From Pontibacter actiniarum (GTDB taxonomy: Bacteria > Bacteroidota > Bacteroidia > Cytophagales > Hymenobacteraceae): 64,000 nucleotides of DNA. Below, one piece after another: positions 24,358-33,239 of the stretch. The notes below the pieces were generated by a model. That model was not told the DNA's origin. It did not search any database and was given only the letters and a program-made list of their open reading frames with translations. Position 1 is the stretch's first letter. The number at the start of each line of letters is the position of its first letter. The stretch covers positions 3,534,001 to 3,598,000 of the forward strand of contig NZ_CP021235.1 of NCBI RefSeq assembly GCF_003585765.1. The letters are read 5' to 3'. The position numbers were made by a program, and so were the translations under genes.

Positions 24358-25194
24358 ATGGAAAAGAGCAGTTACCTAAGCATGACCTTTAACAACATTG
24401 TGTTCAAAGGTCGCAACCAGGCCTACGGAGCCTTCGCCCTCCGCAAAGCGTACAACAAGCATATCACGCGCGCTTACCTGATTGCCACAGCTATTTTTTC
24501 AGGGGCGCTGGTCGGGCCGTTAGTGGACAGCATTTACTTTGATGATCCTGTAAAGTATAAGGAGCCGACATATGTTATCCTCGAGCCATACGTTTTAAAG
24601 CTTCCTACACCGCCCAAACCAGAGCCGGTGAAAGCAGCGTCCCCGCTACCGGCAGCACCGGAGAAGGCAGTGGCCACTGAAAAGTATGTGCCGCCCAAAG
24701 TGGTACCGAACGATGCAGCAGTGAAGGAGGAAACGATGGCAAACCAGGAGGAAATCTCCAAGGCAAGCATCGGCACTGCGAAAGTAGCGGGCGAGTTACC
24801 GGAGATGCCGTCCGTCTCATTATCAGATGCACCGCCTGCAGGTATCGAGGGAGGCACCGGAGAAAAGGAAGCGGAACCCAAAGAGTACGTGTATGTGGAG
24901 CAGATGCCGGAGTTCAGGGGAGGCAACGAGGCCCTTGCCGCCTTCCTGAGCAGCAAGCTCCGCTACCCTAACGCCGCGCAAAGCAATGGCGTGGAAGGAA
25001 CGGTCGTGGTTAGTTTTGTCGTCGGCACGACAGGCGACATTTCGCAGGTGCAGGTGCTCAAGGGCCTCGGCTACGGTACCGAGGAGGAGGCCGAGCGGGT
25101 AATCCGGAGCATGCCGGACTGGAAGCCCGGAAAGCAAAACGGACGCGCCGTACCTGTGCGATACACATTACCCATAAGGTTTAGCCTGAAATAA
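24358..25194 (+). CDS. Second TonB-family protein
   Basis: A 278-residue paralogue of the preceding TonB: N-terminal IVFKGRNQAYGAFALRK, one membrane helix (about 38-60), an Ala/Pro/Lys/Glu-rich linker without long proline runs, and the C-terminal TonB domain with FRGGNEALAAFL, LRYPNAAQSNGVEG and PGKQNGRAVPVRYTLPI. It lies after the tonB terminator and is followed by a terminator of its own, so it may be expressed separately and serve another set of receptors or another task. Which receptors it contacts cannot be told. Confidence 0.9.
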   Translation: MEKSSYLSMTFNNIVFKGRNQAYGAFALRKAYNKHITRAYLIATAIFSGALVGPLVDSIYFDDPVKYKEPTYVILEPYVLKLPTPPKPEPVKAASPLPAAPEKAVATEKYVPPKVVPNDAAVKEETMANQEEISKASIGTAKVAGELPEMPSVSLSDAPPAGIEGGTGEKEAEPKEYVYVEQMPEFRGGNEALAAFLSSKLRYPNAAQSNGVEGTVVVSFVVGTTGDISQVQVLKGLGYGTEEEAERVIRSMPDWKPGKQNGRAVPVRYTLPIRFSLK

Positions 25195-25215
25195 GTTTAA
25201 GTTTAGCGAAGCAAG

Positions 25216-25260
25216 GCAGAAGCAGCAAAGTAGTTTTGTTAGCTTCTGCTTTCTTTTTTT
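25216..25260 (+). terminator. Terminator after the second tonB
   Basis: GCAGAAGC (25216-25223) pairs with GCTTCTGC (25242-25249), with an inner CAAA/TTTG pairing, followed by a T-run broken by one C. Confidence 0.7.
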
Positions 25261-25315
25261 ACGGGAGAACGTTATTTTTAGGGGTTAAACAAAGAACAAG
25301 CAAAAAGAGCAAAGC

Positions 25316-25573
25316 ATGCTTAGACCAAGGAAAGACGACGAAAAGCCAGCACCAACCCTGTTCAGTAAGTTTGCACGCATCTTCGGCTTATTCATGACGC
25401 TGTTTTATGTGGCGCTAGGCCTGTTCATCATGTTTGCTGGGGAGCGCCTGAGGCTGGACATAGCCGACAGCGTGAAGTACATGCTCGGTGGGGTTCTCAT
25501 ATTGTACGGAATTGTTAGATTTGTGAGAGTTTATAGCAGCACACGCTCCAAAAACAACAGATATGAAGATTAA
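25316..25573 (+). CDS. Small inner-membrane protein of unknown function
   Basis: 85 residues with two membrane helices (about 24-42 and 54-71) and charged ends. No named family is recognised. Its last 11 nt overlap the start of the PstS-like gene in another frame, so the two are translationally linked. The position between tonB genes and the PstS-like/TPR pair is the usual arrangement in related genomes, as far as I know; function unknown. Confidence 0.75.
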   Translation: MLRPRKDDEKPAPTLFSKFARIFGLFMTLFYVALGLFIMFAGERLRLDIADSVKYMLGGVLILYGIVRFVRVYSSTRSKNNRYED

Positions 25574-26504
25574 AGTATTGAGAATAGCCGCTGTAGCGGG
25601 TTTAGTAGCCATAGCGGGTTGTGGAAACTCTGGTACCCCACAGAACACCCCCACCTCCGGAGACATCAACATCAGCGTGGACGAGTCGTTCCAGCCCATC
25701 ATCGATTCGGAGGTAGACACCTTTGAAGGCATTTACAAGTATGCCAACATTGATGCGGCCTACAAGCCGGAGGGCGAGGTCGTGAAAGACCTGCTGAATG
25801 ACAGCACCAACATCGCCATCCTCTCCCGCGAACTCACAGCAGAGGAAAAAGCGGTGTTCGATAAGCAAAAGCGCATTCCGCGCGTCACCAAAATTGCCAT
25901 CGATGCCGTAGCGCTTATCACCAACAGGCAAAACCCGGACTCACTCCTCACCATGGAGGAAGTGAAGAAGATCTTTAACGGCCAGGTGAAAAGCTGGAAA
26001 GAGCTTGACGAGGATTCTGACCTCGGAGATATCACGATAGTTTTCGACAACAACAACTCCAGCACGGCACGTTACGTACGAGATTCTCTGATTACGGGTA
26101 ATAAGCTACCGGAAAATACGTTTGCATCTAACTCGCATAAGGCACTGATCGACTATGTGGAGCAGAACAAGAATGCCATCGGGGTAATCGGTGTGAACTG
26201 GATCAGCGATTTTGATGACTCAACAGCCATTAACTTCCTTAACCGGATAAAGGTGCTGGGCATCAGCGAAGACCCGGCTCCCATTTCAACAGAGAGTTAT
26301 TACCAGCCTTACCAGGCTTACATCGCACAGCAGGCTTACCCGCTGCGCCGCTACCTGTACATTATCAGCACAGAGGGCCGCGCAGGCCTTGGCACAGGAT
26401 TTGCAGCCTATGTTGCGGGAGACAAGGGCCAACGCCTTATTCTTAAATCAGGCCTGGTGCCGGCAACAATGCCGGTACGGGTTGTGGGGCTCGGAAACCA
26501 GTAG
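25563..26504 (+). CDS. PstS-like substrate-binding lipoprotein
   Basis: A 313-residue lipoprotein: MKIKVLRIAAVAGLVAIAGC has lipobox IAGC. The mature part follows the phosphate-binding protein fold (PF12849 type), with LTMEEVKKIFNGQVKSWKEL and NNNSSTARYVRDS aligning with the PstS ligand region, and NAIGVIGVNW later. No pstC, pstA or pstB gene follows, so transport of phosphate through an ABC permease is not supported here. It overlaps the small membrane gene before it by 11 nt and precedes the TPR gene by 45 nt. The role in this TonB operon is unknown. Confidence 0.85.
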   Translation: MKIKVLRIAAVAGLVAIAGCGNSGTPQNTPTSGDINISVDESFQPIIDSEVDTFEGIYKYANIDAAYKPEGEVVKDLLNDSTNIAILSRELTAEEKAVFDKQKRIPRVTKIAIDAVALITNRQNPDSLLTMEEVKKIFNGQVKSWKELDEDSDLGDITIVFDNNNSSTARYVRDSLITGNKLPENTFASNSHKALIDYVEQNKNAIGVIGVNWISDFDDSTAINFLNRIKVLGISEDPAPISTESYYQPYQAYIAQQAYPLRRYLYIISTEGRAGLGTGFAAYVAGDKGQRLILKSGLVPATMPVRVVGLGNQ

Positions 26505-26549
26505 CACTACAGCATAACCAAACAAGAGAAACAACTAAACTTTAATACC

Positions 26550-28193
26550 ATGACACATAACTGGAAGTACATCGCTTTAATGGCGGCTGCCTTCCCTGCA
26601 ACTGCTGCTTTTGCACAATCAGGTAACGCAGGAAGAAAAGCCGTTGACCTGGAGCGCTATGAAGAAGCAAAGTCTATCTATAAGTCTCAACTAAATAACA
26701 AAAATGAGGCTGATAACGCATATTTCGCCCTTGGCGATATTTACCTGCGTACCGATAAGCCAGACTCTGCCGCCTATTACTTCAACCAGGGCATTTCTGC
26801 CAACAAAAAGTCTTACATCAACCATGTAGGCTTGGGTAAAGTTGCCCTGCACCAGGGCGACCAGGCAAAGGCTGAGCAGCAGTTTGAGGAAGCCCTCAAA
26901 GGCAAAGGTAAAAAAGACCCGTATGTACTTGCCATGATTGGTGAGGCTTATGTGAATGCACCAAACGCAACAGAAGCACAGATTAACAAAGGTATCGATT
27001 ACCTGAAGCAGTCTCTGGAGCGTGATAATAAGAATGCCGTTGCGAACGTAATCCTGGGCGATGCTTACCTGCAGCTGAAGAAGGGTGGCGAGGCAATGAC
27101 CAACTACGACAGAGCCATTCAGCTGGATGAGCAGTATGCTACGGCTTACCTGAAGAGAGGCCAGCTGTACACTAGCTCCCGTAACTACCCGGAGGCAGAG
27201 CAGGCATTCCAGAGAGCCATCGAAATCGACCCTAACTTTGCCCCTGCTTACCGCGACCTGGGCGAGCTTTACTACTTCGCCGGCCAGTATGACAAGGCGC
27301 TGTCTACGTTCCAGAAGTACGTAGACCTTGCTGAAGACACTCCTGAGACAAAGGCAAAGTATGCTTCTTTCCTGTTCCTGACAAAGAACTATGAGCAGGC
27401 GCTGCAAACTGCTGAGCAGGTACTGCAGAAGGAGCCGGATAACACGGTAATGAACCGCTTGAGAGCATACTCTTACCTGGAGCTTGGCCAGCCGCAGAAG
27501 GCATTGGAGGCAATCCAAACGTACATGCAGAAAACGGATCCGAGCAAGCTGATTGCACAGGATTACGAGTACTATGGCCGTATCCTTGGCAAAAACGACC
27601 AGCCAGCCAAAGCCATTGAGAACATGGAGAAGGCGCTGCAGATGAACGATGCCAACATCGAGCTGTATGCTGACCTGGCGAACATGTACGCCCGCAATAA
27701 CCAGTACGATAAAGCTATTGAGGTTTACAAGCGTAAGCGTAAGAACGTAGAGCCAAGCAACGCCGACTACTACTACATGGGTAACATCTATATGATGGCC
27801 GGTGAGGAGAACGCGACAAGCGGAAACGCTCAGAAAGCGAACGAGTTCTTCACTCAAGCGGATAGCACCTATGCTCAGGTAGCAAAGGCAAACCCAGACT
27901 ACGCTTATGCCTACCTGTGGAGAGCCCGCGCTAACGCAAGCCAGGACCCTGAAACAGAGAAGGGATTGGCTAAGCCATACTATGAGGAGTTTATTGCCAA
28001 AGCCAGCAGTGAGCCAGAGAAGTACAAGAAAGACCTGATTGAGGCGAACTCGTACCTTGGCTACTACTATTACCTGAAAGGCGAAAGAGACAATGCCGTG
28101 AAGTACTGGACTGCAGTAAAAACTCTTGACCCAAGCAACCCTCAGGCAGACGCTGCTTTGAAGGAAATCGCAAAGGCACCAAAGAAGAAGTAG
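26550..28193 (+). CDS. Periplasmic TPR-repeat protein
   Basis: 547 residues. MTHNWKYIALMAAAFPATAAFAQ is interrupted here at residue 20 only for length; it is a clear signal peptide with AFA cleavage. The mature protein is almost wholly TPR units, for example AYLKRGQLYTSSRNYPEAEQ, AYRDLGELYYFAGQYDKAL and ELYADLANMYARNNQYDKAI, about ten repeats. TPR arrays bind other proteins. As the last gene of the TonB/ExbBD locus it probably helps assemble envelope complexes. The coding sequence is low in the AAGTATA word and looks highly expressed. It ends at a perfect palindromic terminator. Confidence 0.9.
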   Translation: MTHNWKYIALMAAAFPATAAFAQSGNAGRKAVDLERYEEAKSIYKSQLNNKNEADNAYFALGDIYLRTDKPDSAAYYFNQGISANKKSYINHVGLGKVALHQGDQAKAEQQFEEALKGKGKKDPYVLAMIGEAYVNAPNATEAQINKGIDYLKQSLERDNKNAVANVILGDAYLQLKKGGEAMTNYDRAIQLDEQYATAYLKRGQLYTSSRNYPEAEQAFQRAIEIDPNFAPAYRDLGELYYFAGQYDKALSTFQKYVDLAEDTPETKAKYASFLFLTKNYEQALQTAEQVLQKEPDNTVMNRLRAYSYLELGQPQKALEAIQTYMQKTDPSKLIAQDYEYYGRILGKNDQPAKAIENMEKALQMNDANIELYADLANMYARNNQYDKAIEVYKRKRKNVEPSNADYYYMGNIYMMAGEENATSGNAQKANEFFTQADSTYAQVAKANPDYAYAYLWRARANASQDPETEKGLAKPYYEEFIAKASSEPEKYKKDLIEANSYLGYYYYLKGERDNAVKYWTAVKTLDPSNPQADAALKEIAKAPKKK

Positions 28194-28210
28194 TTTTAAC
28201 TACCTGTTAT

Positions 28211-28257
28211 CATAAAACAGAAAGGCCTGCTCAGTGAGCAGGCCTTTCTGTTTTATG
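28211..28257. terminator. 47-nt near-spacerless palindrome, bidirectional terminator
   Basis: The 23-nt arm CATAAAACAGAAAGG...CTCA is mirrored exactly around a single G at 28234. The T-rich side is present on both strands. It separates the TPR gene and rluD, which converge. Confidence 0.85.
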
Positions 28258-28297
28258 TGCTTTTGTGCTTGATTAACGCTTTCCCTAAAGTTGGCTT

Positions 28298-29338
28298 CTA
28301 AAGCTGCTCCTCGTATAGCTCCCACTTTTCCAGCACTGCCCGGAAGTCCTCGGGCAGGTCAGAGTTAAACTGCATGAACTCCTTTGTGTCAGGGTGCAGG
28401 AAGCCCAGTGACTTTGCATGGAGCGCCTGCCTTGGCATCAGTTTAAAAGCATTCTCAACAAAGGACTTGTAGGTGCCATTTGGCATGCCGTACAGGATCT
28501 TATCGCCGCCATACGTAGCGTCTGAGAAAAGAGGGTGCCCAATGTGTTTCATGTGTGCCCGTATCTGGTGCGTTCTGCCCGTCTCCAGGTTGCACTGCAC
28601 CAGCGAAACATACCTGAAGCTGCGCAGCACCTTGTAATGCGTTACAGCATGCTTTCCATAATCTCCTGCAGGGTATACGGCCATCACCTTCCGGTCTTTG
28701 GCACTGCGCCCGACATGGCCTGTAATGGTGCCCTTCTGCTCCTTGGGTACTCCCCACACCAGCGCATAGTAGGTTCTTTCAATGCTGTGGTCAAAGAACT
28801 GCTTCGCTAGGTAAGCCATGCTGTAGTCTGTCTTGGCGATAACCAGCAGGCCGGAGGTATCTTTATCAATGCGGTGCACCAGGCCTGGCCTCCCCTCGCC
28901 GTTGCGGTGCGTAGGCAGGTTCTGCAAATGGTAGGTCAGCGCATTGACTAATGTGCCGTTCCAGTTATTATAGGCAGGGTGCACCACCATTCCGGCGGCT
29001 TTGTTTACCAGCAGCAGTTCATCGTCCTCATAAATGATGTCCAATGGGATGTTCTCCGGCACAATGTCTGTGTCACGGGGAGCCTCGGCCAGGGTTACGG
29101 TAATCACGTCCAGGGGCTTTACCTTGTAGCTAACCTTTACCGGCTTTTGGTTTACCTGCACTGCCTCGGAGCGGATAGCGCCCTGTAGCTTGTTTCGCGT
29201 TACGTTTGGCAGGCGGTCCATCAGGAACTTGTCCAGGCGCAGCAGTGCCTGCCCCTTATCCACTACGATGCGATGGTGCTCGTACAGTTCGTCAGAATCT
29301 TCGGCGTTTTCTGTTTCTGTGTGTTCTACCACGGTCAA
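28298..29338 (-). CDS. rluD: 23S rRNA pseudouridine synthase, RluD family
   Basis: An S4 RNA-binding domain (about 28-90, LLRLDKFLMDRLPNVTRNKL) precedes the RluA/RluD catalytic domain with the HRIDKDTSGLLVIAKT motif that holds the catalytic Asp, then GRTHQIRAHMKHIGHP. It modifies uridines in helix 69 or a similar rRNA site. The longest frame starts with TTG at 29338; a GTG two codons later (29332) is as likely, and no ATG is near. Only 12 nt separate this start from the terminator of the upstream skp genes, so its promoter must lie very close or transcription must read through. Confidence 0.93.
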   Translation of the reverse strand: MTVVEHTETENAEDSDELYEHHRIVVDKGQALLRLDKFLMDRLPNVTRNKLQGAIRSEAVQVNQKPVKVSYKVKPLDVITVTLAEAPRDTDIVPENIPLDIIYEDDELLLVNKAAGMVVHPAYNNWNGTLVNALTYHLQNLPTHRNGEGRPGLVHRIDKDTSGLLVIAKTDYSMAYLAKQFFDHSIERTYYALVWGVPKEQKGTITGHVGRSAKDRKVMAVYPAGDYGKHAVTHYKVLRSFRYVSLVQCNLETGRTHQIRAHMKHIGHPLFSDATYGGDKILYGMPNGTYKSFVENAFKLMPRQALHAKSLGFLHPDTKEFMQFNSDLPEDFRAVLEKWELYEEQL

Positions 29339-29349
29339 AAAGTAGGTAT

Positions 29350-29384
29350 AAAAAAAGAAAGCCGAAGTAGATACATCGGCTTTC
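29350..29384 (-). terminator. Terminator of the bamA-skp operon
   Basis: On the minus strand GAAAGCCGA pairs with TCGGCTTTC over a 10-nt loop and is followed by seven T (A-run 29350-29356). Confidence 0.85.
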
Positions 29385-29408
29385 CGTTACTCTTTTAGAA
29401 AAGGAACC

Positions 29409-30017
29409 TTAGTTCTTCTTCTTGTTATTTTTAGTGCTTGTTGCTGGCTTAGTAGCGGCTGGCGTTGATGCAGCCGGCTCTGGCGTCTGCTGTACTTTAG
29501 ATGGGTCTACACCAAGCTTCTTCAGCACAAGCGGAGAAATGTCGCCATCCTCTGGGCCTGCAAGCAGTGCCTGGTTGCTGATCACGTAAGTATAGCCGCT
29601 TTCTTTGGCTACCTCTTTGATAGCTTTGTCAATCTTAGCGATTACCGGGTCTACCAAAGACTTCTCTTTTTGCTGCAGTGACATTTGCGCTGTGCGCTGG
29701 AACTCCTGAATAGAGTTGTTCATGTTCATCAGCTCTTTCTCCTTGTCCTCACGGATAGTTTTGTCCATGGTAGCGGCACCTTTCTCGTACGCCTGCAGCT
29801 TTGCTTCATACTCTGCGTATTTGCCTTTCAGCTGGTTTTCAAGCTGTGTGCTGTGTGTCTTCAGATCAGACTCAATTTGCTTGCTCTCTGGCAGCTGTAG
29901 CAGTATATACTCTACGTTAGTATAACCAATCTTAAGCGGCTGGTCGTTGCTCTGTGCAAAAGACGCAAAGCTGATCAGGAAGAACGCTACTACTAATAAT
30001 TTGATCTTGTTCATCAT
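29409..30017 (-). CDS. Skp/OmpH-family periplasmic chaperone (last copy)
   Basis: 202 residues with signal peptide (start MMNKIKLLVVAFFLISFASF, cleaved before AQS), then the OmpH pattern KIGYTNVEYILLQLPE, a long charged helical arm (about 45-125) and KEVAKESGYTYVISNQA. Holds unfolded outer-membrane proteins in the periplasm on their way to BamA. The C-terminal tail is a Thr/Ala/Pro/Lys-rich extension (ending TKNNKKKN) not found in E. coli Skp. It is the downstream copy of a tandem pair behind bamA. Confidence 0.92.
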   Translation of the reverse strand: MMNKIKLLVVAFFLISFASFAQSNDQPLKIGYTNVEYILLQLPESKQIESDLKTHSTQLENQLKGKYAEYEAKLQAYEKGAATMDKTIREDKEKELMNMNNSIQEFQRTAQMSLQQKEKSLVDPVIAKIDKAIKEVAKESGYTYVISNQALLAGPEDGDISPLVLKKLGVDPSKVQQTPEPAASTPAATKPATSTKNNKKKN

Positions 30018-30046
30018 TGGTTGGTTAATTAATAATATATAGGTGT

Positions 30047-30712
30047 TTAGTTGTTAGGCTTCTTTCTATTCTGTTTCCCCTTTGTGGCTGGCTGCTGTTG
30101 CTCCTGCGTTTCCCCCTGCTCCTCTCCTACCTCAGGCAGGTTATCAGGGTCATCCACAATGGCATCGGCAGGTTGCTGGCCCGGTGTATTCGCTCGGTCA
30201 GAGGCGAGGCCCAGTTCCTCCAGCACGTACTCCGTGTAATCGTGCACAGGGTTGGTGTAGATCATCACCAGGTCACCCGATTTGTCGAACATCATCTGGA
30301 TGCCTTTGGACTTGGACACTTTCTCTACAGCCTCAAATACCTCGTCCTGGATGGGGCGCATCAGCTCTTGCCGCCGCTTAAACATCATGCCTTCGTAACC
30401 AAAGACTTTGCGCTGGTAGTCGCGCAATTCGTTTTCTTTCTTGGTTACTTCGGTCTGCCGTTTCTGCTTCATCTCCTCTGTGAGCAGGACCTCCTCAGCG
30501 CGGTACTCCTGTTTCAGCTTGTCAACCTGCTGCTGCAGCTGCTCAATTTCGCTTTGCCAGGCCTGGGCATATTTGTCCATCTCCTGCTGCACCTGGTTGT
30601 AAGCAGGCATCTTACTCAGGATGAAGTTAGAGTCAATATAGCCAATCTTCTGAGCTTGCGAAACAGAAGCCAGCAAAAAGCCTGCTAAAAAGATGAACAA
30701 AAACTTTTTCAT
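30047..30712 (-). CDS. Skp/OmpH-family periplasmic chaperone (first copy)
   Basis: 221 residues: signal peptide MKKFLFIFLAGFLLASVSQA, then KIGYIDSNFILSKMPAYN, which is the N-terminal strand of the Skp body, a coiled-coil arm (about 40-125), and SKGIQMMFDKSGDLVMIY. The C-terminal tail is Gln/Glu-rich then basic (ending GKQNRKKPNN). It begins 17 nt after bamA ends; the chaperone and the insertase are thus made together. The two Skp copies differ mainly in their tails. Confidence 0.93.
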   Translation of the reverse strand: MKKFLFIFLAGFLLASVSQAQKIGYIDSNFILSKMPAYNQVQQEMDKYAQAWQSEIEQLQQQVDKLKQEYRAEEVLLTEEMKQKRQTEVTKKENELRDYQRKVFGYEGMMFKRRQELMRPIQDEVFEAVEKVSKSKGIQMMFDKSGDLVMIYTNPVHDYTEYVLEELGLASDRANTPGQQPADAIVDDPDNLPEVGEEQGETQEQQQPATKGKQNRKKPNN

Positions 30713-30729
30713 ACTAATTCACTTCCGGT

Positions 30730-33228
30730 TTAGCGTATCTGCTGCCCTATGATAAAGTGGAACATGCCACGCTTATCATCCATCTGGCCAGGCAGCGTAT
30801 CCAGTCTCCAGGCGTAGTCAAAGCCCAGCAAACCAAACGCAGACATAAATATCCTTGCACCTACCCCCACTGAGCGATACAGCTTGAACGGGTTATAGTT
30901 TTTATAGCTGCCAAAGTTATTACCTGCCTCAACAAAAGCCAGGCCATAAATTGTGGCGGCCGGGTTTGGCGATATCAGCTGGCGTGCCTCAAATACAAAC
31001 TTGTTGTAGGCAATACCACCGGAGCTCAGCAGTTCATTGTCATTGTTGGTGTTTACCACACTCTCATCCTCATAACCCCGCAGACCGATGTACTCTGTTC
31101 CGACGAACACGTTACCGCCTCCAAGGCCTGCGCCACCTACTTTAAAGCGTTCAAAAGGGCCAACCTCACCGGAGCCGTACGTGCCCAGGAAGCCGAAGTG
31201 CGCTCTTGTGTTGAATACCAAATTCCCTGCCACGTTTATAAAGTATGAGGCATCGAACATCCATTTGTTAAATTCGATAAACTCATAGTCATCGTCATCC
31301 CGGTCAGAGAACAGCGAGTACGGCGGCGTAAGGTTCAGGCTTAGGGTAAAAGAGGAACCACGTCTCGGGAAGGTAGGGTTGTCCACACTTGAGCGCCCGA
31401 TCGTGTTTACTATGGATATACTGTTTGATGTACCGTCTGTAAAGTTAGCCGCCAGAGGATAGTCATCCAGGGTATAGCGGCTGTAGGACAGCGAGTGGTT
31501 CATGTAGAAGTAGTTGTCCGGCCAGTTCAGGCGTCGGCCCAGGCTTACGGCACCACCCAATACATCCAAACGGCTCTTTATGTTGTTATCGGCTGTATTG
31601 TAATAGCTAGACGCGTTCCTGTAGATGGTTCTGTACAAGCTAACGGTAAGTGAGTTTGGCTTACGCCCTCCTAGCCACGGCTCCGTGAAAGAAAGAGAGT
31701 ACGACTGGTAGTACTTACCGTTCGCCTGGATGTTCAGGGACAGGCGCTGGCCATCTCCCGTAGGGATCGGTCTCCACTCCGAAAGGTCCAGCATTTTACG
31801 CGTAGAGAAGTTGTTGAGCGTCAGGCCTACGGTACCTACTGCACCGATAGGGCCACCCCAACCGCCTGATAAGCTAATCTGGTCATTCGGGCGCTCCACT
31901 ACACTATAGGCAATGTCCACGGTACCTTCTGCCGGGTTCGGGATTGGGTTCAGGCCAATCGTTTCCGGGTCGAAGTAACCTAATGCTGCCAGTTCGTTTC
32001 TTGTTCTGATCAGGTCGTCGCGGCTATACTTCTGGCCAGGCAAAGTACGGATCTCACGCAGAATCACGTGGTCGCTTGTCTTATCGTTGCCTGTGATGAT
32101 GATCTTGTCGATTGTGGCCTGTGGCCCTTCGGTTACACGCATCTCCAGGTCAATGGAATCGCCCTCTACGCGTACTTCCACCGGGTCAATGCTCGAAAAC
32201 AGGTAGCCGTCGTTCTGGTAGAGCGCGGACACGTCCACACCGGCCGGGTTGTAGGTAAGGCGCTTCTCCAGTTCCTGCTGGTCGTACACATCGCCTTTCT
32301 CTATGCCCAGTACGCGCGCCAGGTAGGCATCGTCATACAGGTAGTTGCCCGTCCAGGTGATATTTCTGTAATAGTAGCGCTGCCCCTCATCCACTGTGAT
32401 CTGCACGCCCAGGCGGTCGTCGCTGATACGGTAGACAGAGTCTGATACAATGGTTGCGTCGCGGTAGCCCTGGCTGTTGTAGAACGCAAGCAGCGACTCT
32501 TTGTCTTCCTCAAACTTGGTGCGGTTAAACTTAGAAGAGGAGAATATCTTATAGAAGCGCTTTTCTTTCGTGTTCTTTAGCTGGCGCTCCAGTTTCTTAT
32601 CTGAAAAAGCCTCGTTACCGACAATCTCAATATCGCCCACCTTTACTTTGTCGCCTTTATCCACATGGATGTTCAGCACCACGCTGTTCGGCAACACGGA
32701 GTCCGGCCGCTGTGTGATGTTTACCTTAGCGTTCAGAAAGCTTTTATCGATGTAGTACTCGCGTACGGCGTTTCGCGTGCTGTTCAGTACGGCGTCCGTA
32801 ACGATGCGGCCTTTTTGCAACGGCACCTTTTCCCTCAGGGTCTCGGACTGCGACTTGTTAATGCCGGAGAAGCGGAAGTTAGACAGGCGGGGGCGCTCCG
32901 TCAGGTTAAAGGTCAGGTAGATGACATCGCCCTCGGTTCGCGCAGACACATCCACATCTCCCAATATCCCCTGGTCCCACAGGTTCTGAATGGCACGGCT
33001 TATGTCTTCGCCAGGCACAGTGATCATGTCTCCCTCCTTCAGGCCAGTGAGCGAGGTAAGGGCGATCGGGTCCAGAAACTTGTACCCGCTGACAGCAATA
33101 TCCCCAATGCGGTACTGGCGCGGCTGCTGATAATCAATAGGAGACGACTGGGCAGGGTTGTCCAGTACTTGAGAAGAGGCCGTGCCTGCCATTAGCAGAA
33201 ACACCAGCATCCAGATGCATCTTGTCAT
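30730..33228 (-). CDS. bamA: Outer-membrane protein assembly factor BamA
   Basis: Central insertase for outer-membrane beta-barrels. A signal peptide (MTRCIWMLVFLLMAGTASS) is followed by tandem POTRA domains (about 40-410; for example VSGYKFLDPIALTSLTGLKE) and a 16-strand-type barrel with the surface-antigen domain containing the loop-6 type motif LRGYEDE. I chose the ATG at 33228; a GTG at 33243 overlaps the uppS stop codon as GTGA and would add five residues. Length is about 832 residues. The gene lies between uppS and two skp genes, the normal Bacteroidota arrangement. Confidence 0.95.
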   Translation of the reverse strand: MTRCIWMLVFLLMAGTASSQVLDNPAQSSPIDYQQPRQYRIGDIAVSGYKFLDPIALTSLTGLKEGDMITVPGEDISRAIQNLWDQGILGDVDVSARTEGDVIYLTFNLTERPRLSNFRFSGINKSQSETLREKVPLQKGRIVTDAVLNSTRNAVREYYIDKSFLNAKVNITQRPDSVLPNSVVLNIHVDKGDKVKVGDIEIVGNEAFSDKKLERQLKNTKEKRFYKIFSSSKFNRTKFEEDKESLLAFYNSQGYRDATIVSDSVYRISDDRLGVQITVDEGQRYYYRNITWTGNYLYDDAYLARVLGIEKGDVYDQQELEKRLTYNPAGVDVSALYQNDGYLFSSIDPVEVRVEGDSIDLEMRVTEGPQATIDKIIITGNDKTSDHVILREIRTLPGQKYSRDDLIRTRNELAALGYFDPETIGLNPIPNPAEGTVDIAYSVVERPNDQISLSGGWGGPIGAVGTVGLTLNNFSTRKMLDLSEWRPIPTGDGQRLSLNIQANGKYYQSYSLSFTEPWLGGRKPNSLTVSLYRTIYRNASSYYNTADNNIKSRLDVLGGAVSLGRRLNWPDNYFYMNHSLSYSRYTLDDYPLAANFTDGTSNSISIVNTIGRSSVDNPTFPRRGSSFTLSLNLTPPYSLFSDRDDDDYEFIEFNKWMFDASYFINVAGNLVFNTRAHFGFLGTYGSGEVGPFERFKVGGAGLGGGNVFVGTEYIGLRGYEDESVVNTNNDNELLSSGGIAYNKFVFEARQLISPNPAATIYGLAFVEAGNNFGSYKNYNPFKLYRSVGVGARIFMSAFGLLGFDYAWRLDTLPGQMDDKRGMFHFIIGQQIR

Positions 33229-33239
33229 TAGTGTATTTA

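Noticed and set aside
25563..26504. Phosphate transport (pst) operon
   Set aside because: Only the binding-protein-like gene is present; no permease or ATPase genes follow.
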